DNA from: Pseudomonadota bacterium
GTDB taxonomy: Bacteria; Desulfobacterota; Anaeroferrophillalia; Anaeroferrophillales; Tharpellaceae
Direction of reading: 5' to 3'
DNA: 13,332 bases
Assembly: GCA_030641485.1 (NCBI GenBank)
Contig: DAOWHJ010000153.1
Span: 1-13,332, forward strand
Below the pieces are notes generated by a model. It worked only from the letters and a program-made list of their open reading frames with translations, was not told where the DNA came from and ran no database searches. This document shows positions 7,471-13,332 of this stretch, piece after piece (within the stretch, counting starts at the first letter, position 1; every line of letters begins with the position of its first letter). The position numbers were made by a program, and so were the translations under genes.

Positions 7471-7505
7471 ACTACTGCGATATGTTACAATCATTTTTAA
7501 ATCAG

Positions 7506-7539
7506 GGAACGGTTCCACCCTCTTATAAGTTGTGAACCG
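7506..7539 (+). promoter_or_regulatory. Hairpin in the livM / binding-protein gap
   Basis: The 103-nt gap, the largest within the operon, holds two overlapping dyads. One is compact: GGAAC-G-GTTCC (7506-7516). The other is longer: CGGTTC (7510-7515) pairs with GAACCG (7534-7539), extended by AC/GT after a one-base bulge. They share bases and exclude each other as RNA. No T tract follows, so it is not an intrinsic terminator. A likely role is an mRNA processing or stability element that lets the binding protein be made in excess over the membrane subunits, as in other binding-protein operons. That is inference. Confidence 0.4.
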
Positions 7540-7573
7540 CAAATTTTGAACAGGGTAATTAAGGAGAGAGAAG

Positions 7574-8761
7574 ATGAAGAGAGTATCTATCTGGTTGTTG
7601 GCCGCGTCCCTGGTTATATTCTGCGCTGCTCCGGTAATGGCATCAAAAACTATCAAGATTGGCGGACTGTTTGATATTACCGGAGGAACCGGTTCGGTGG
7701 GGACTCCGTATGCCGAAGGGGTGCGTGATTATGTTCGCTACTTGAATGAAGAAAAAGGTGGGATTAACGGTGTGAAGATCGAGTTGCTCGATGTTGATTA
7801 TGCCTACAAGATTCCACAGGCGATAGCAGCATATAGAAAATTTAAGAGCTCCAACGTTGTTGCAATTCAAGGTTGGGGAACCGGTGACACTGAAGCGCTG
7901 TCACCATTGATTAAAAAGGATAAGATTCCCTATTTTTCTGCATCTTACTCTGAGCATCTGACCGATCCCAAAGTCACTCCATACAATTTTATGGTTGGCA
8001 CGACCTACGCTGATCAGGCCCGGGTTGCCTTGAAATTCATTAAGGATACCTGGACTGATAAAAGTCGCAACCCCCGGGTTGCTTTCATCTATAATGATAC
8101 CGGTTTTGGTCGCTCGCCTTTTTTTACGGTAAAGTTTCAAGGTCATCATTTTCCCGGCGCCGAAGATTATGCGAAAGAGATCGGGATTAACCTAGTGGCT
8201 AAACCAATTATCGGTCTGCGGGCTCTGGATGCCACACCCCAGCTCCTTAATATGAAAAAAGCTGATCCTGATTTTGCAATCTGTCAGGAGACTTCGGTTA
8301 TGGCAACAATCTTGAAGGATGCCAAAAAATTGAACTTACGGACAAAATTCTTCGCCTTAAACTGGGCTATGAGTGGTCAGATAGCCGCTTTGGCCGGTGA
8401 TGCCGCTGAAGGCTGCTACTGGACTAACCCGTTCTGTGTCTGGGAAGATGATGCTGCGGGCGTCAATGAGGCCAAAGCGATCAGTGAAAAATATCATCCC
8501 GGCAAGGTTCAGATTGTAAATTACTTTCAAGGTTATACCGCGATGAAGGTTATGGCTGAGGCGATTAGTCGAGTTGAGGGAGAGGTTAATGGTCCGGCGA
8601 TCAAAGCTGCTCTTGAAGGTATGAGTAACTTTGATACGGGTGGCTTGACGGTGCCGATCAGTTTCTCTGACAGGAGTCATAAAGGTTCAATGGGGCTGCG
8701 GATTTATCAGATTCAAAAAGGTGAATTTGTCCCGGTTAAAAAGGTTCTGCTGAGTCGTTAA
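7574..8761 (+). CDS. Periplasmic substrate-binding protein of LIV-type ABC transporter
   Basis: A 395-residue secreted protein of the type I periplasmic-binding fold (Leu/Ile/Val-receptor family). Residues 1-23 are a Sec signal peptide (MKRVSIWLLA..., cut after PVMA). The Cys at 17 is not in a lipobox, so the protein should be free in the periplasm. The mature N-terminus KTIKIGGLFDITGGTGSVG is the usual first strand and ligand loop, followed by GGINGVKIELLDVDY, then the IQGWGTGDTEAL and PYFSASYSEHLTD hinge-side segments. The longer IGGLFDITGGTGSVGTPYAEG pattern recalls the subgroup that travels with acyl-CoA synthetases. AAGGAG precedes the ATG. It determines the specificity of the transporter; ligand cannot be read with certainty, and an aromatic or branched-chain acid/amino acid is plausible. 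Confidence 0.92.
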   Translation: MKRVSIWLLAASLVIFCAAPVMASKTIKIGGLFDITGGTGSVGTPYAEGVRDYVRYLNEEKGGINGVKIELLDVDYAYKIPQAIAAYRKFKSSNVVAIQGWGTGDTEALSPLIKKDKIPYFSASYSEHLTDPKVTPYNFMVGTTYADQARVALKFIKDTWTDKSRNPRVAFIYNDTGFGRSPFFTVKFQGHHFPGAEDYAKEIGINLVAKPIIGLRALDATPQLLNMKKADPDFAICQETSVMATILKDAKKLNLRTKFFALNWAMSGQIAALAGDAAEGCYWTNPFCVWEDDAAGVNEAKAISEKYHPGKVQIVNYFQGYTAMKVMAEAISRVEGEVNGPAIKAALEGMSNFDTGGLTVPISFSDRSHKGSMGLRIYQIQKGEFVPVKKVLLSR

Positions 8762-8786
8762 TTTTAATCTTTTGGAGAGTGCCGCA

Positions 8787-9587
8787 ATGGGTGCAATGCT
8801 CAGTGTCAACAATATTGAAGTCGTCTACAATGAAGTTATTCTCGTATTAAAGGGGATGTCGTTGGAGGTTCAGGAGGGGAAAATCGTTACCCTTTTAGGG
8901 GCTAATGGTGCAGGGAAAACCACCACCCTAAAGGCAATATCCGGTCTTTTGAAAGCTGAAGATGGTGCTGTCACTGATGGTAGCATTGAATTTTTAGGTG
9001 AAGTTATAAATAAAAAAGAGGCTGAGGATATTGTTAAAGGGGGCATATTTCAGGTCATGGAGGGGCGACGTATATTCAAAGATTTGACGGTCACTGAAAA
9101 CCTGATTGTTGGGGCCCACATACGTAAGGATCGAAAAAATATTAAAAGAGATATGGACACAGTGTTTGCCTACTTTCCCCGTTTGCAAGAACGCCAGCGT
9201 CAGGTTGCAGGTTATATGAGCGGTGGGGAACAGCAGATGTTGGCGATCGGCCGGGCTCTGATGTCAAAACCCAAGATGATGATGCTTGATGAGCCCTCTT
9301 TAGGACTCGCACCACTTCTGGTTAAAGAGATTTTTGAGATTGTTATGCGAATCAATAAAGAGGAGGGGACCACAATTCTGCTGGTTGAACAGAACGCAAA
9401 TCTAGCTTTACAAGTTGCTGATTATGCCTATATAATGGAAGGTGGCAGGGTTGTCTTAGATGGTGAGTGTGAGGTTTTGCGCAATAATCCCGATGTGAAA
9501 GAGTTCTATCTTGGTCATGCCGATGCCGGGAGAAAGAGTTTTAAGGATGTAAAACACTATAAACGCCGCAAACGTTGGTTATCTTAA
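8787..9587 (+). CDS. livF: LIV-type ABC transporter ATP-binding protein (LivF-like)
   Basis: The second transporter ATPase, 266 residues from the ATG at 8787, chosen because GGAGAG (8774-8779) is 7 nt upstream; a TTG at 8772 overlaps that ribosome site and is unlikely. Motifs: Walker A GANGAGKTT (38-46), Q-loop Gln89 (FQVMEGRR), signature MSGGEQQ (144-150), Walker B MMMLDEPSLGL with D168/E169, and the LivF-typical VEQN in place of the H-loop histidine (Gln202). The protein ends in a strongly basic tail, RKSFKDVKHYKRRKRWLS (249-266), absent from E. coli LivF and characteristic, from memory of the family, of LivF proteins encoded beside acyl-CoA synthetases. It lies 25 nt after the binding-protein gene. 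Confidence 0.93.
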   Translation: MGAMLSVNNIEVVYNEVILVLKGMSLEVQEGKIVTLLGANGAGKTTTLKAISGLLKAEDGAVTDGSIEFLGEVINKKEAEDIVKGGIFQVMEGRRIFKDLTVTENLIVGAHIRKDRKNIKRDMDTVFAYFPRLQERQRQVAGYMSGGEQQMLAIGRALMSKPKMMMLDEPSLGLAPLLVKEIFEIVMRINKEEGTTILLVEQNANLALQVADYAYIMEGGRVVLDGECEVLRNNPDVKEFYLGHADAGRKSFKDVKHYKRRKRWLS

Positions 9588-9633
9588 AAATGAGCGAGCT
9601 ATTAGTCTCTCTTTGTCGGAAAACTATTTTGCT

Positions 9634-9655
9634 CCCGGTTTTGCCGGGTTAGGAG
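9634..9655 (+). promoter_or_regulatory. Hairpin just before the CBS-ACT gene ribosome site
   Basis: CCCGG (9634-9638) and CCGGG (9644-9648) form a 5-bp stem with loop TTTTG, three bases before the AGGAG ribosome site (9651-9655). No T tract follows, so it does not look like a terminator. CTCC at 9632-9635 is complementary to the GGAG at 9652-9655, so an alternative fold could mask the ribosome site. It sits in the 74-nt gap after livF and may tune expression of the next gene relative to the transporter. Confidence 0.35.
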
Positions 9656-9661
9656 TTGCAG

Positions 9662-10315
9662 ATGCTGGTTAAATATTGGATGAAGAGTAATCCGATTACG
9701 GTTAGTCCAGATACTTTGGTTATAGATGCCAAAAAGTTGATGAAAACCAATAAAATACGCCGACTGCCAGTGATGCAAGGTAAACGGTTGGTGGGTATTG
9801 TAACCCTCTCAGGATTGCGTGAAGCACAACCGTCTCAGGCAACAAGTTTGAGTATTCATGAACTCAATTACCTGTTGGCGAAGATGACAGTAAATGAGAT
9901 TATGAGTCGTGATGTTGTTACCTGCCCGCCTGATATGACCATGGAAAAAGCGGCAGTTCGAGGTACCTTGTACGGGGTCGGGGCCTTGCCGGTGGTGGAG
10001 AATGGCAAACTTATTGGGATTATAACTGAGTCCGATATCTATCGGGCTTTTCTCCATATGTTAGGGGCCACCCATAAAGATTCAACTCGAATAACCCTTG
10101 ATAATTTTTCCCAAAATCAGGATGAACTGATTAAGGTAATCGAGATTCTTGATGCTCTGAATGGGGTTTTGGTAAGCCTTGCCTTGATTGACGATATTCC
10201 GATTGAAGGTCGGCGAGAGCTGGTGTTCAGGGTGAAGGGGGTGGATGTTGAAGTTTTAACCAGGCAACTCAAGGATAGTGGCTACGTGGTGTCCAATGTC
10301 TCCAAAATTGAATAG
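9662..10315 (+). CDS. CBS-pair protein with C-terminal ACT-like domain (AcuB-like architecture)
   Basis: A 217-residue cytoplasmic protein with CBS1 (about 4-57; MKSNPITVSPDTLVIDA, RRLPVMQGKRLVGIVTLSGL), CBS2 (about 77-132; VNEIMSRDVVTCPPDMT, VGALPVVENGKLIGIITESD) and a C-terminal ACT-like domain (about 143-212; ending VEVLTRQLKDSGYVVSNV). CBS pairs bind adenine nucleotides and ACT domains often bind amino acids, so a sensor role is likely; Bacillus AcuB, tied to acetate/acetoin use and acetyl-CoA synthetase, has the same domain order. There is no enzymatic or DNA-binding domain. The start is the ATG at 9662, 6 nt after AGGAG; a TTG at 9656 abuts that site and is unlikely. It lies 74 nt after livF in the same direction and is probably the last gene of the operon. 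The regulated partner may be the acyl-CoA synthetase or the transporter, which is inference. Confidence 0.85.
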   Translation: MLVKYWMKSNPITVSPDTLVIDAKKLMKTNKIRRLPVMQGKRLVGIVTLSGLREAQPSQATSLSIHELNYLLAKMTVNEIMSRDVVTCPPDMTMEKAAVRGTLYGVGALPVVENGKLIGIITESDIYRAFLHMLGATHKDSTRITLDNFSQNQDELIKVIEILDALNGVLVSLALIDDIPIEGRRELVFRVKGVDVEVLTRQLKDSGYVVSNVSKIE

Positions 10316-10317
10316 AG

Positions 10318-10851
10318 CTATCTAATTTGTAAAATTTTACTCCGGCCAACCTCAAGAGCTTTGAGGTTGGCCGTTTTGATTGCTGGGGTTGCCGCCATCA
10401 TCTCGGCTGCTTGCTGCATCTGGGAAAAATTGAACGGGAAAGCAGGGTGTTCAGAGGCCCAGCCGCTGAACACCAGGTTTACAGCCTTGGGGAGATTTTG
10501 GTTTACAGCTAAAGTCGTTGCATCGACAATATTTTCTGGGGCCAGGTTCTCAAGTAAGATGTCACTATTGACCAGCGCAGTTCCCCCCGGTTTGAGAAAA
10601 TGGCGGTTTCGTGCATACTCACCCGGAGCTAAAACTAGGAGAATATCTGCTGTATTATGACCAATTAGCGGTGAGTAATGTTTACCAATTTTGACCTGGC
10701 TCGAGACTGAACCACCACGCATCGCCATGCCGTGACTCTCGTAGGTGATAAAATCATCGCCCGCGATCAGGGCGGCTTGAGCGATCAGGCGCGACAGGAA
10801 AACTACCCCCTGACCACCAAGTCCAGCAATAATAAGTTTACAATCAGTCAT
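10318..10851 (-). CDS. iorB: Indolepyruvate ferredoxin oxidoreductase, beta subunit
   Basis: The small subunit (177 residues) of the enzyme that oxidatively decarboxylates arylpyruvates to arylacetyl-CoA with ferredoxin as electron acceptor. It is the pyruvate-ferredoxin oxidoreductase gamma-type domain: IIAGLGGQGVVFLSRLIAQAA at the N-terminus (7-27) and the family's SHGMAMRGGSVSSQVKIG (39-56). Length is slightly below typical IorB (about 190). Its ATG lies 5 nt after the iorA stop, so the two are translated together as expected for subunits of one complex. The stop is 2 nt from the stop of the convergent CBS-ACT gene, and its last codons include the terminator of that operon. Cytoplasmic. 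Confidence 0.92.
   Translation of the reverse strand: MTDCKLIIAGLGGQGVVFLSRLIAQAALIAGDDFITYESHGMAMRGGSVSSQVKIGKHYSPLIGHNTADILLVLAPGEYARNRHFLKPGGTALVNSDILLENLAPENIVDATTLAVNQNLPKAVNLVFSGWASEHPAFPFNFSQMQQAAEMMAATPAIKTANLKALEVGRSKILQIR
10329..10340. repeat. Perfect 12-nt palindrome inside iorB 3' end
   Basis: GTAAAATTTTAC reads the same on both strands. It lies just beyond the terminator stem as seen from the minus strand and supplies a TTTT stretch about 10 nt after that stem, so it may help the stem terminate minus-strand transcripts too. It also encodes part of the iorB C-terminus, so its origin could be chance. Confidence 0.3.
10343..10377 (+). terminator. Strong intrinsic terminator for the plus-strand operon, inside iorB coding end
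   Basis: A perfect 13-bp stem, CGGCCAACCTCAA (10343-10355) against TTGAGGTTGGCCG (10361-10373), has a 5-nt loop GAGCT and is followed by TTTT (10374-10377). It begins 28 nt after the CBS-ACT stop. On the opposite strand the same bases encode ANLKALEVGR near the iorB C-terminus. The stem is GC-rich and long; the T tract is short. Confidence 0.75.
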
Positions 10852-10856
10852 AAGTT

Positions 10857-12692
10857 TTATCCCAGTTTAATGGCTTCCTGCGGACAGGTGACAACGCATT
10901 GCCCGCAACCAGTACAAGTTATCGGATCAATCATAACCCGCTTTTCACCATCAGCATCGTAACTGACCAAGGCTGGACATTCGAACGCTTTAGTGCAATA
11001 GCCGCAGCCGGTGCATTCAGTTTCGGCAATTGTCACTTTAAGATTCGGCAGTAGCCGGCGCTCTGCGGCGATCATCAGGCAACCACGTCGGGCAATAACT
11101 ACCGCAATCCCACCCTCAGCAGAGGTGGTATATGTCTGAGCCTCTTTGAGGGTGGTGATCATTTTTTCTTGATCGTAAGGGTCAACCACGGTAATTTTGT
11201 CGATTCCGCACCCTTTGATCAGGGTTTCAAGCGCCAGCCCTGGGCCCTGGGTTCCGTCAGCCCGAGTCCCCGCCGCCGGGGTGGGCTGGTTTCCGGTCAT
11301 GGCTGTGGTGCTGTTGTCGAGTAGGAGCAGGACAAAGCGGCTACCTTCCCAGCGCGCATTGACCAGAGCCGGAATTCCTGAGTGGAAGAATGTTGAGTCG
11401 CCGATAATTGCTGCAATTGGCGGTATGGGCTCTCCGCTTTTAGCGAAGGTTTGATAAAAAGATCCGGCTTGGGTGATTGAAGCTCCCATGCAGAGACAGG
11501 TATCCAGGGCACCTAAATTTATACCTAAAGTATAGCAGCCGATATCGCCGGCGTAGATACCCTTTGGCAGCGCTTTTTTCAGGGCAAAAAAACTTGAGCG
11601 GTGCGGGCAGCCGGGACAGAGGCTGGGCCTTTTTCCCGGGGGTAGGGTGATGTCGTTGAGTAGTTTAAGTGGTAATTTTTTTCTAAAGCTATCGAGGGCA
11701 GCAGCGATGATCTCCGGGGTTAAAGCTCCGGCATCGGGAATCGTACCGTCAGTGCGGCCGCAAACACGCTCCTGATTTCCTATCTGATATTCGATTACTG
11801 GCATACTCTCTTCAATCACCATAATTTTTTCATACTTGTCAAGCAGGTGGTTTCGGGCGCCCCGGTGTAAGGGGTAGGGGAGGTCAACTTTATAGAGAGT
11901 GAATTGCTCAGCCTGGTTTTCGGGTAAATCATTCAGTAAATCAGCGGTCAGTGACCAGGCGCAACCTGATGCAATAATCGCGTAAGGGGTCTGGGGTTTG
12001 TCCGGATCAGTAGATCTCGAGAAGTCAAAACGGGGGTCAGCTGCAAGCTTAAGGAGTTTTTGGTTGAGTGCTTGGTGTTGCGCAAAACGGTTTTTCGGGG
12101 TTGCGGCCCATCGTTGTGGCTGACGGATGAATTCTGGTTTCCGTTGGCTTGGTGAAATTTTATTCAGATTAAGATTCTGGCGGGCATGGCAGAGGGTTGC
12201 GGTGGGGCGCAAGAGGACCGGGAGTTCAAGCTCCTCGGAAAGTTTAAGGGCCAAACCGGTAAATTTCGCCGCCTCTTCCGGGGTTGCCGGGTCAAAAACC
12301 GGAACCTTGGCCAACATCGCAAACATACGGCTGTCCTGCTCGGTTTGCGAACTGTTGGGGCCCGGATCATCCGTACTAACAACGACAAAACCACCAGTGA
12401 CTCCAAGATAAGCACTGCTTAAGAAGGCATCAGCGGCAACATTGAGCCCGACCTGTTTCATGATTGCGGCTGAACGCATTCCCGTTATCGAGGCGGTAAA
12501 GGCCGACTCTAAGGCGATCTTCTCATTTACCGACCAGTGACCGTGAACTGCAATGTTCTCCGATTTTGCCTGCTTTAAGAAAGCTGGTAAAATCTCCGAA
12601 GAGGGGGTGCCGGGATAGGCGTAAGTAAAAGTGCATCCATTTTCCAGCAGGCCGCGCGCCACTGCCTCATTGCCAAGCATTACTTGTCGCAA
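10857..12692 (-). CDS. iorA: Indolepyruvate ferredoxin oxidoreductase, alpha subunit
   Basis: The thiamine-diphosphate and iron-sulfur subunit. N-terminal pyrimidine-binding domain begins LGNEAVARG and YPGTPSSE (26-33). The C-terminal TPP domain shows CPGCPHR (359-365), GDIGCYTLG (from 382), and GDSTFFHSGIP (from 431) to LLDNSTTAMTG (to about 467), the GD...N cofactor motif. Two cluster motifs end the protein: Cys560, 563, 566 and 572 (CxxCxxCx5CP) and Cys593, 596, 599 and 603 (CxxCxxCx3CP). I chose TTG at 12692 as start (611 residues): AGGAG (12705-12701) is 8 nt upstream and the product begins MRQVMLGNEA, as usual for IorA. A TTG at 12710 lies before that ribosome site and ATG at 12680 is 20 nt from it. 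It lies 22 nt after the SH3-domain gene and pairs with iorB. Expected substrates are indolepyruvate, phenylpyruvate and hydroxyphenylpyruvate. Confidence 0.93.
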   Translation of the reverse strand: MRQVMLGNEAVARGLLENGCTFTYAYPGTPSSEILPAFLKQAKSENIAVHGHWSVNEKIALESAFTASITGMRSAAIMKQVGLNVAADAFLSSAYLGVTGGFVVVSTDDPGPNSSQTEQDSRMFAMLAKVPVFDPATPEEAAKFTGLALKLSEELELPVLLRPTATLCHARQNLNLNKISPSQRKPEFIRQPQRWAATPKNRFAQHQALNQKLLKLAADPRFDFSRSTDPDKPQTPYAIIASGCAWSLTADLLNDLPENQAEQFTLYKVDLPYPLHRGARNHLLDKYEKIMVIEESMPVIEYQIGNQERVCGRTDGTIPDAGALTPEIIAAALDSFRKKLPLKLLNDITLPPGKRPSLCPGCPHRSSFFALKKALPKGIYAGDIGCYTLGINLGALDTCLCMGASITQAGSFYQTFAKSGEPIPPIAAIIGDSTFFHSGIPALVNARWEGSRFVLLLLDNSTTAMTGNQPTPAAGTRADGTQGPGLALETLIKGCGIDKITVVDPYDQEKMITTLKEAQTYTTSAEGGIAVVIARRGCLMIAAERRLLPNLKVTIAETECTGCGYCTKAFECPALVSYDADGEKRVMIDPITCTGCGQCVVTCPQEAIKLG

Positions 12693-12714
12693 CTCATTCT
12701 CTCCTGACAAAAAA

Positions 12715-13332
12715 TTATTTAAAACTTAGCCCCGCACTTTTTTTGTTGCGGTGGCGGAAGGCCTGTAAGATGATGCCGATGAGAAAACCGATCAGGAGCA
12801 CGCCGCCGCCAGCCAGAAACCATTTGATCCGGTAGGCAGTTTTTAGCAGTTCGCACTCGGTCAAGATATTAGCCTCTCGGGTTTGTCGTTCCAAGCTCTC
12901 TTTGAGTAAATGCTGGTACTCGCTTTGCAGCTTAAGAAATTCTGCTGAATCTTCAAGCAGGGTTTTGTACTCTTTTTCAACCTTTTTCAGCTTTTGTCGC
13001 AGCCCTTTGACCTCTCGCAGCAGGCCCGTATTGCCTTTGCGATACTCCTTGTTAGTCTCGGTTAAAGAGGCGAGTTTGGCTTTGGTACTTTGTTCGAGTT
13101 GCTTGATTCTGGTGTTGGCTCTGGTGAGACGTTTGGCGGCCGGTTCGAGTGCGGTTAAAAAGCGTTCCTGAATCCAGCCTTGACGATCTTTGCCGTAGGA
13201 TATTTTAACCCAGTCATCCTTTTTTTCGCCTAGGAGTGTTACTTTGTTACCGGTCGTCAGGGGAGCAATTAATTTAAACTCAGCCCCGGCCCCGGCCCGG
13301 GCGTAGATTCTGATTTTGTCCGAAATATAACG
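12715..13332 (-). CDS. SH3-domain, coiled-coil, membrane-anchored protein (YgiM-like), 3' part
   Basis: The gene enters from beyond the right edge; 205 codons and the stop are visible, the 5' end with any signal peptide is missing. Visible residues 1-64 are a bacterial SH3-type domain (RYISDKIRIYARAGAG ... GNKVTLLGEKKDDWVKI ... GKDRQGWIQERFL). Residues about 65-168 are highly charged and heptad-like, a long coiled coil. Residues 171-192 are one membrane helix (WFLAGGGVLLIGFLIG...), and the protein ends in a short basic tail (RHRNKK), so the SH3 and coil should face the periplasm. This order matches the SH3-and-anchor protein family (YgiM of E. coli, cell-envelope role poorly defined). It runs 22 nt ahead of iorA in the same direction, so co-transcription is possible, but a functional link to IorAB is not evident. 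Confidence 0.85.
   Translation of the reverse strand, partial: RYISDKIRIYARAGAGAEFKLIAPLTTGNKVTLLGEKKDDWVKISYGKDRQGWIQERFLTALEPAAKRLTRANTRIKQLEQSTKAKLASLTETNKEYRKGNTGLLREVKGLRQKLKKVEKEYKTLLEDSAEFLKLQSEYQHLLKESLERQTREANILTECELLKTAYRIKWFLAGGGVLLIGFLIGIILQAFRHRNKKSAGLSFK

Noticed and set aside
8772..8786. TTG start five codons upstream for the LivF-type gene
   Set aside because: It overlaps the GGAGAG that serves the ATG at 8787, and LivF proteins normally begin near that ATG.
9656..9661. TTG start two codons upstream for the CBS-ACT gene
   Set aside because: It directly abuts the AGGAG ribosome site, which is ideally spaced for the ATG at 9662.
12127..12422. Plus-strand open frames opposite iorA
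   Set aside because: They are antisense to a strongly supported protein, have biased low-information composition, and lack ribosome sites.
12902..13171. Plus-strand 89-codon open frame with hydrophobic, Ser/Leu-rich product
   Set aside because: It is the antisense shadow of the coiled-coil coding part of the SH3-anchor gene; charged Lys/Glu codons read backwards give Leu/Phe/Ser.
1..13332. CRISPR array, insertion sequence, integrase, tRNA or att-like repeats
   Set aside because: No regularly spaced repeats, transposase or integrase motifs, tRNA-like cloverleaf or long direct repeats were seen; gene density and base composition are even.

Overview
The window looks like chromosomal DNA of an anaerobic, Gram-negative proteobacterium, most likely Desulfobacterota (the former Deltaproteobacteria). 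Supporting this are a two-subunit indolepyruvate ferredoxin oxidoreductase (oxygen-sensitive ferredoxin chemistry), a LIV-type ABC transporter of the subfamily that carries an AMP-forming acyl-CoA synthetase inside its operon, a secreted beta-barrel-like protein, and moderate GC with no sign of recent insertion. The taxonomic call is inference. I see no rRNA, tRNA, CRISPR array, phage gene or insertion sequence.

Layout, left to right. (1) 1-518, minus: the first 172 codons of a secreted, porin-like outer-membrane protein with its own leader (519-755). (2) 756-2431, minus: a two-gene unit of a cysteine-free MerR-family regulator followed 2 nt later by an M24 metallopeptidase. (3) 2432-2786: a 355-nt divergent control region with two promoters of very similar build facing away from each other. 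(4) 2787-9587, plus: a tightly packed six-gene operon in the order LivG-type ATPase, acyl-CoA synthetase, LivH and LivM permeases, periplasmic binding protein, LivF-type ATPase. A CBS-CBS-ACT protein follows (9662-10315) and is probably the last gene of the same operon. (5) 10318-13332, minus and convergent: iorB, iorA and the 3' part of an SH3-domain/coiled-coil/membrane-anchor protein. The two convergent units meet with 2 nt between stop codons, and a strong terminator hairpin sits inside the iorB coding end.

How the genes may work together (inference): the binding protein captures a small organic acid or amino acid in the periplasm, LivHMGF import it, and the synthetase traps it as a CoA thioester. 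IorAB would make arylacetyl-CoA from arylpyruvates, so the locus suggests aromatic or branched-chain amino acid/organic acid catabolism. The CBS-ACT protein may be a nucleotide/ligand sensor for this route. The MerR protein is the obvious candidate regulator of the divergent operon. Substrate and inducer cannot be read from the sequence.

The most notable observations are the twin promoter/operator architecture in the divergent region, the ligase embedded in the transporter operon, replacement of a usual active-site His by Asp in the M24 enzyme, and the terminator written into the iorB coding sequence. No wholly unprecedented system is evident.
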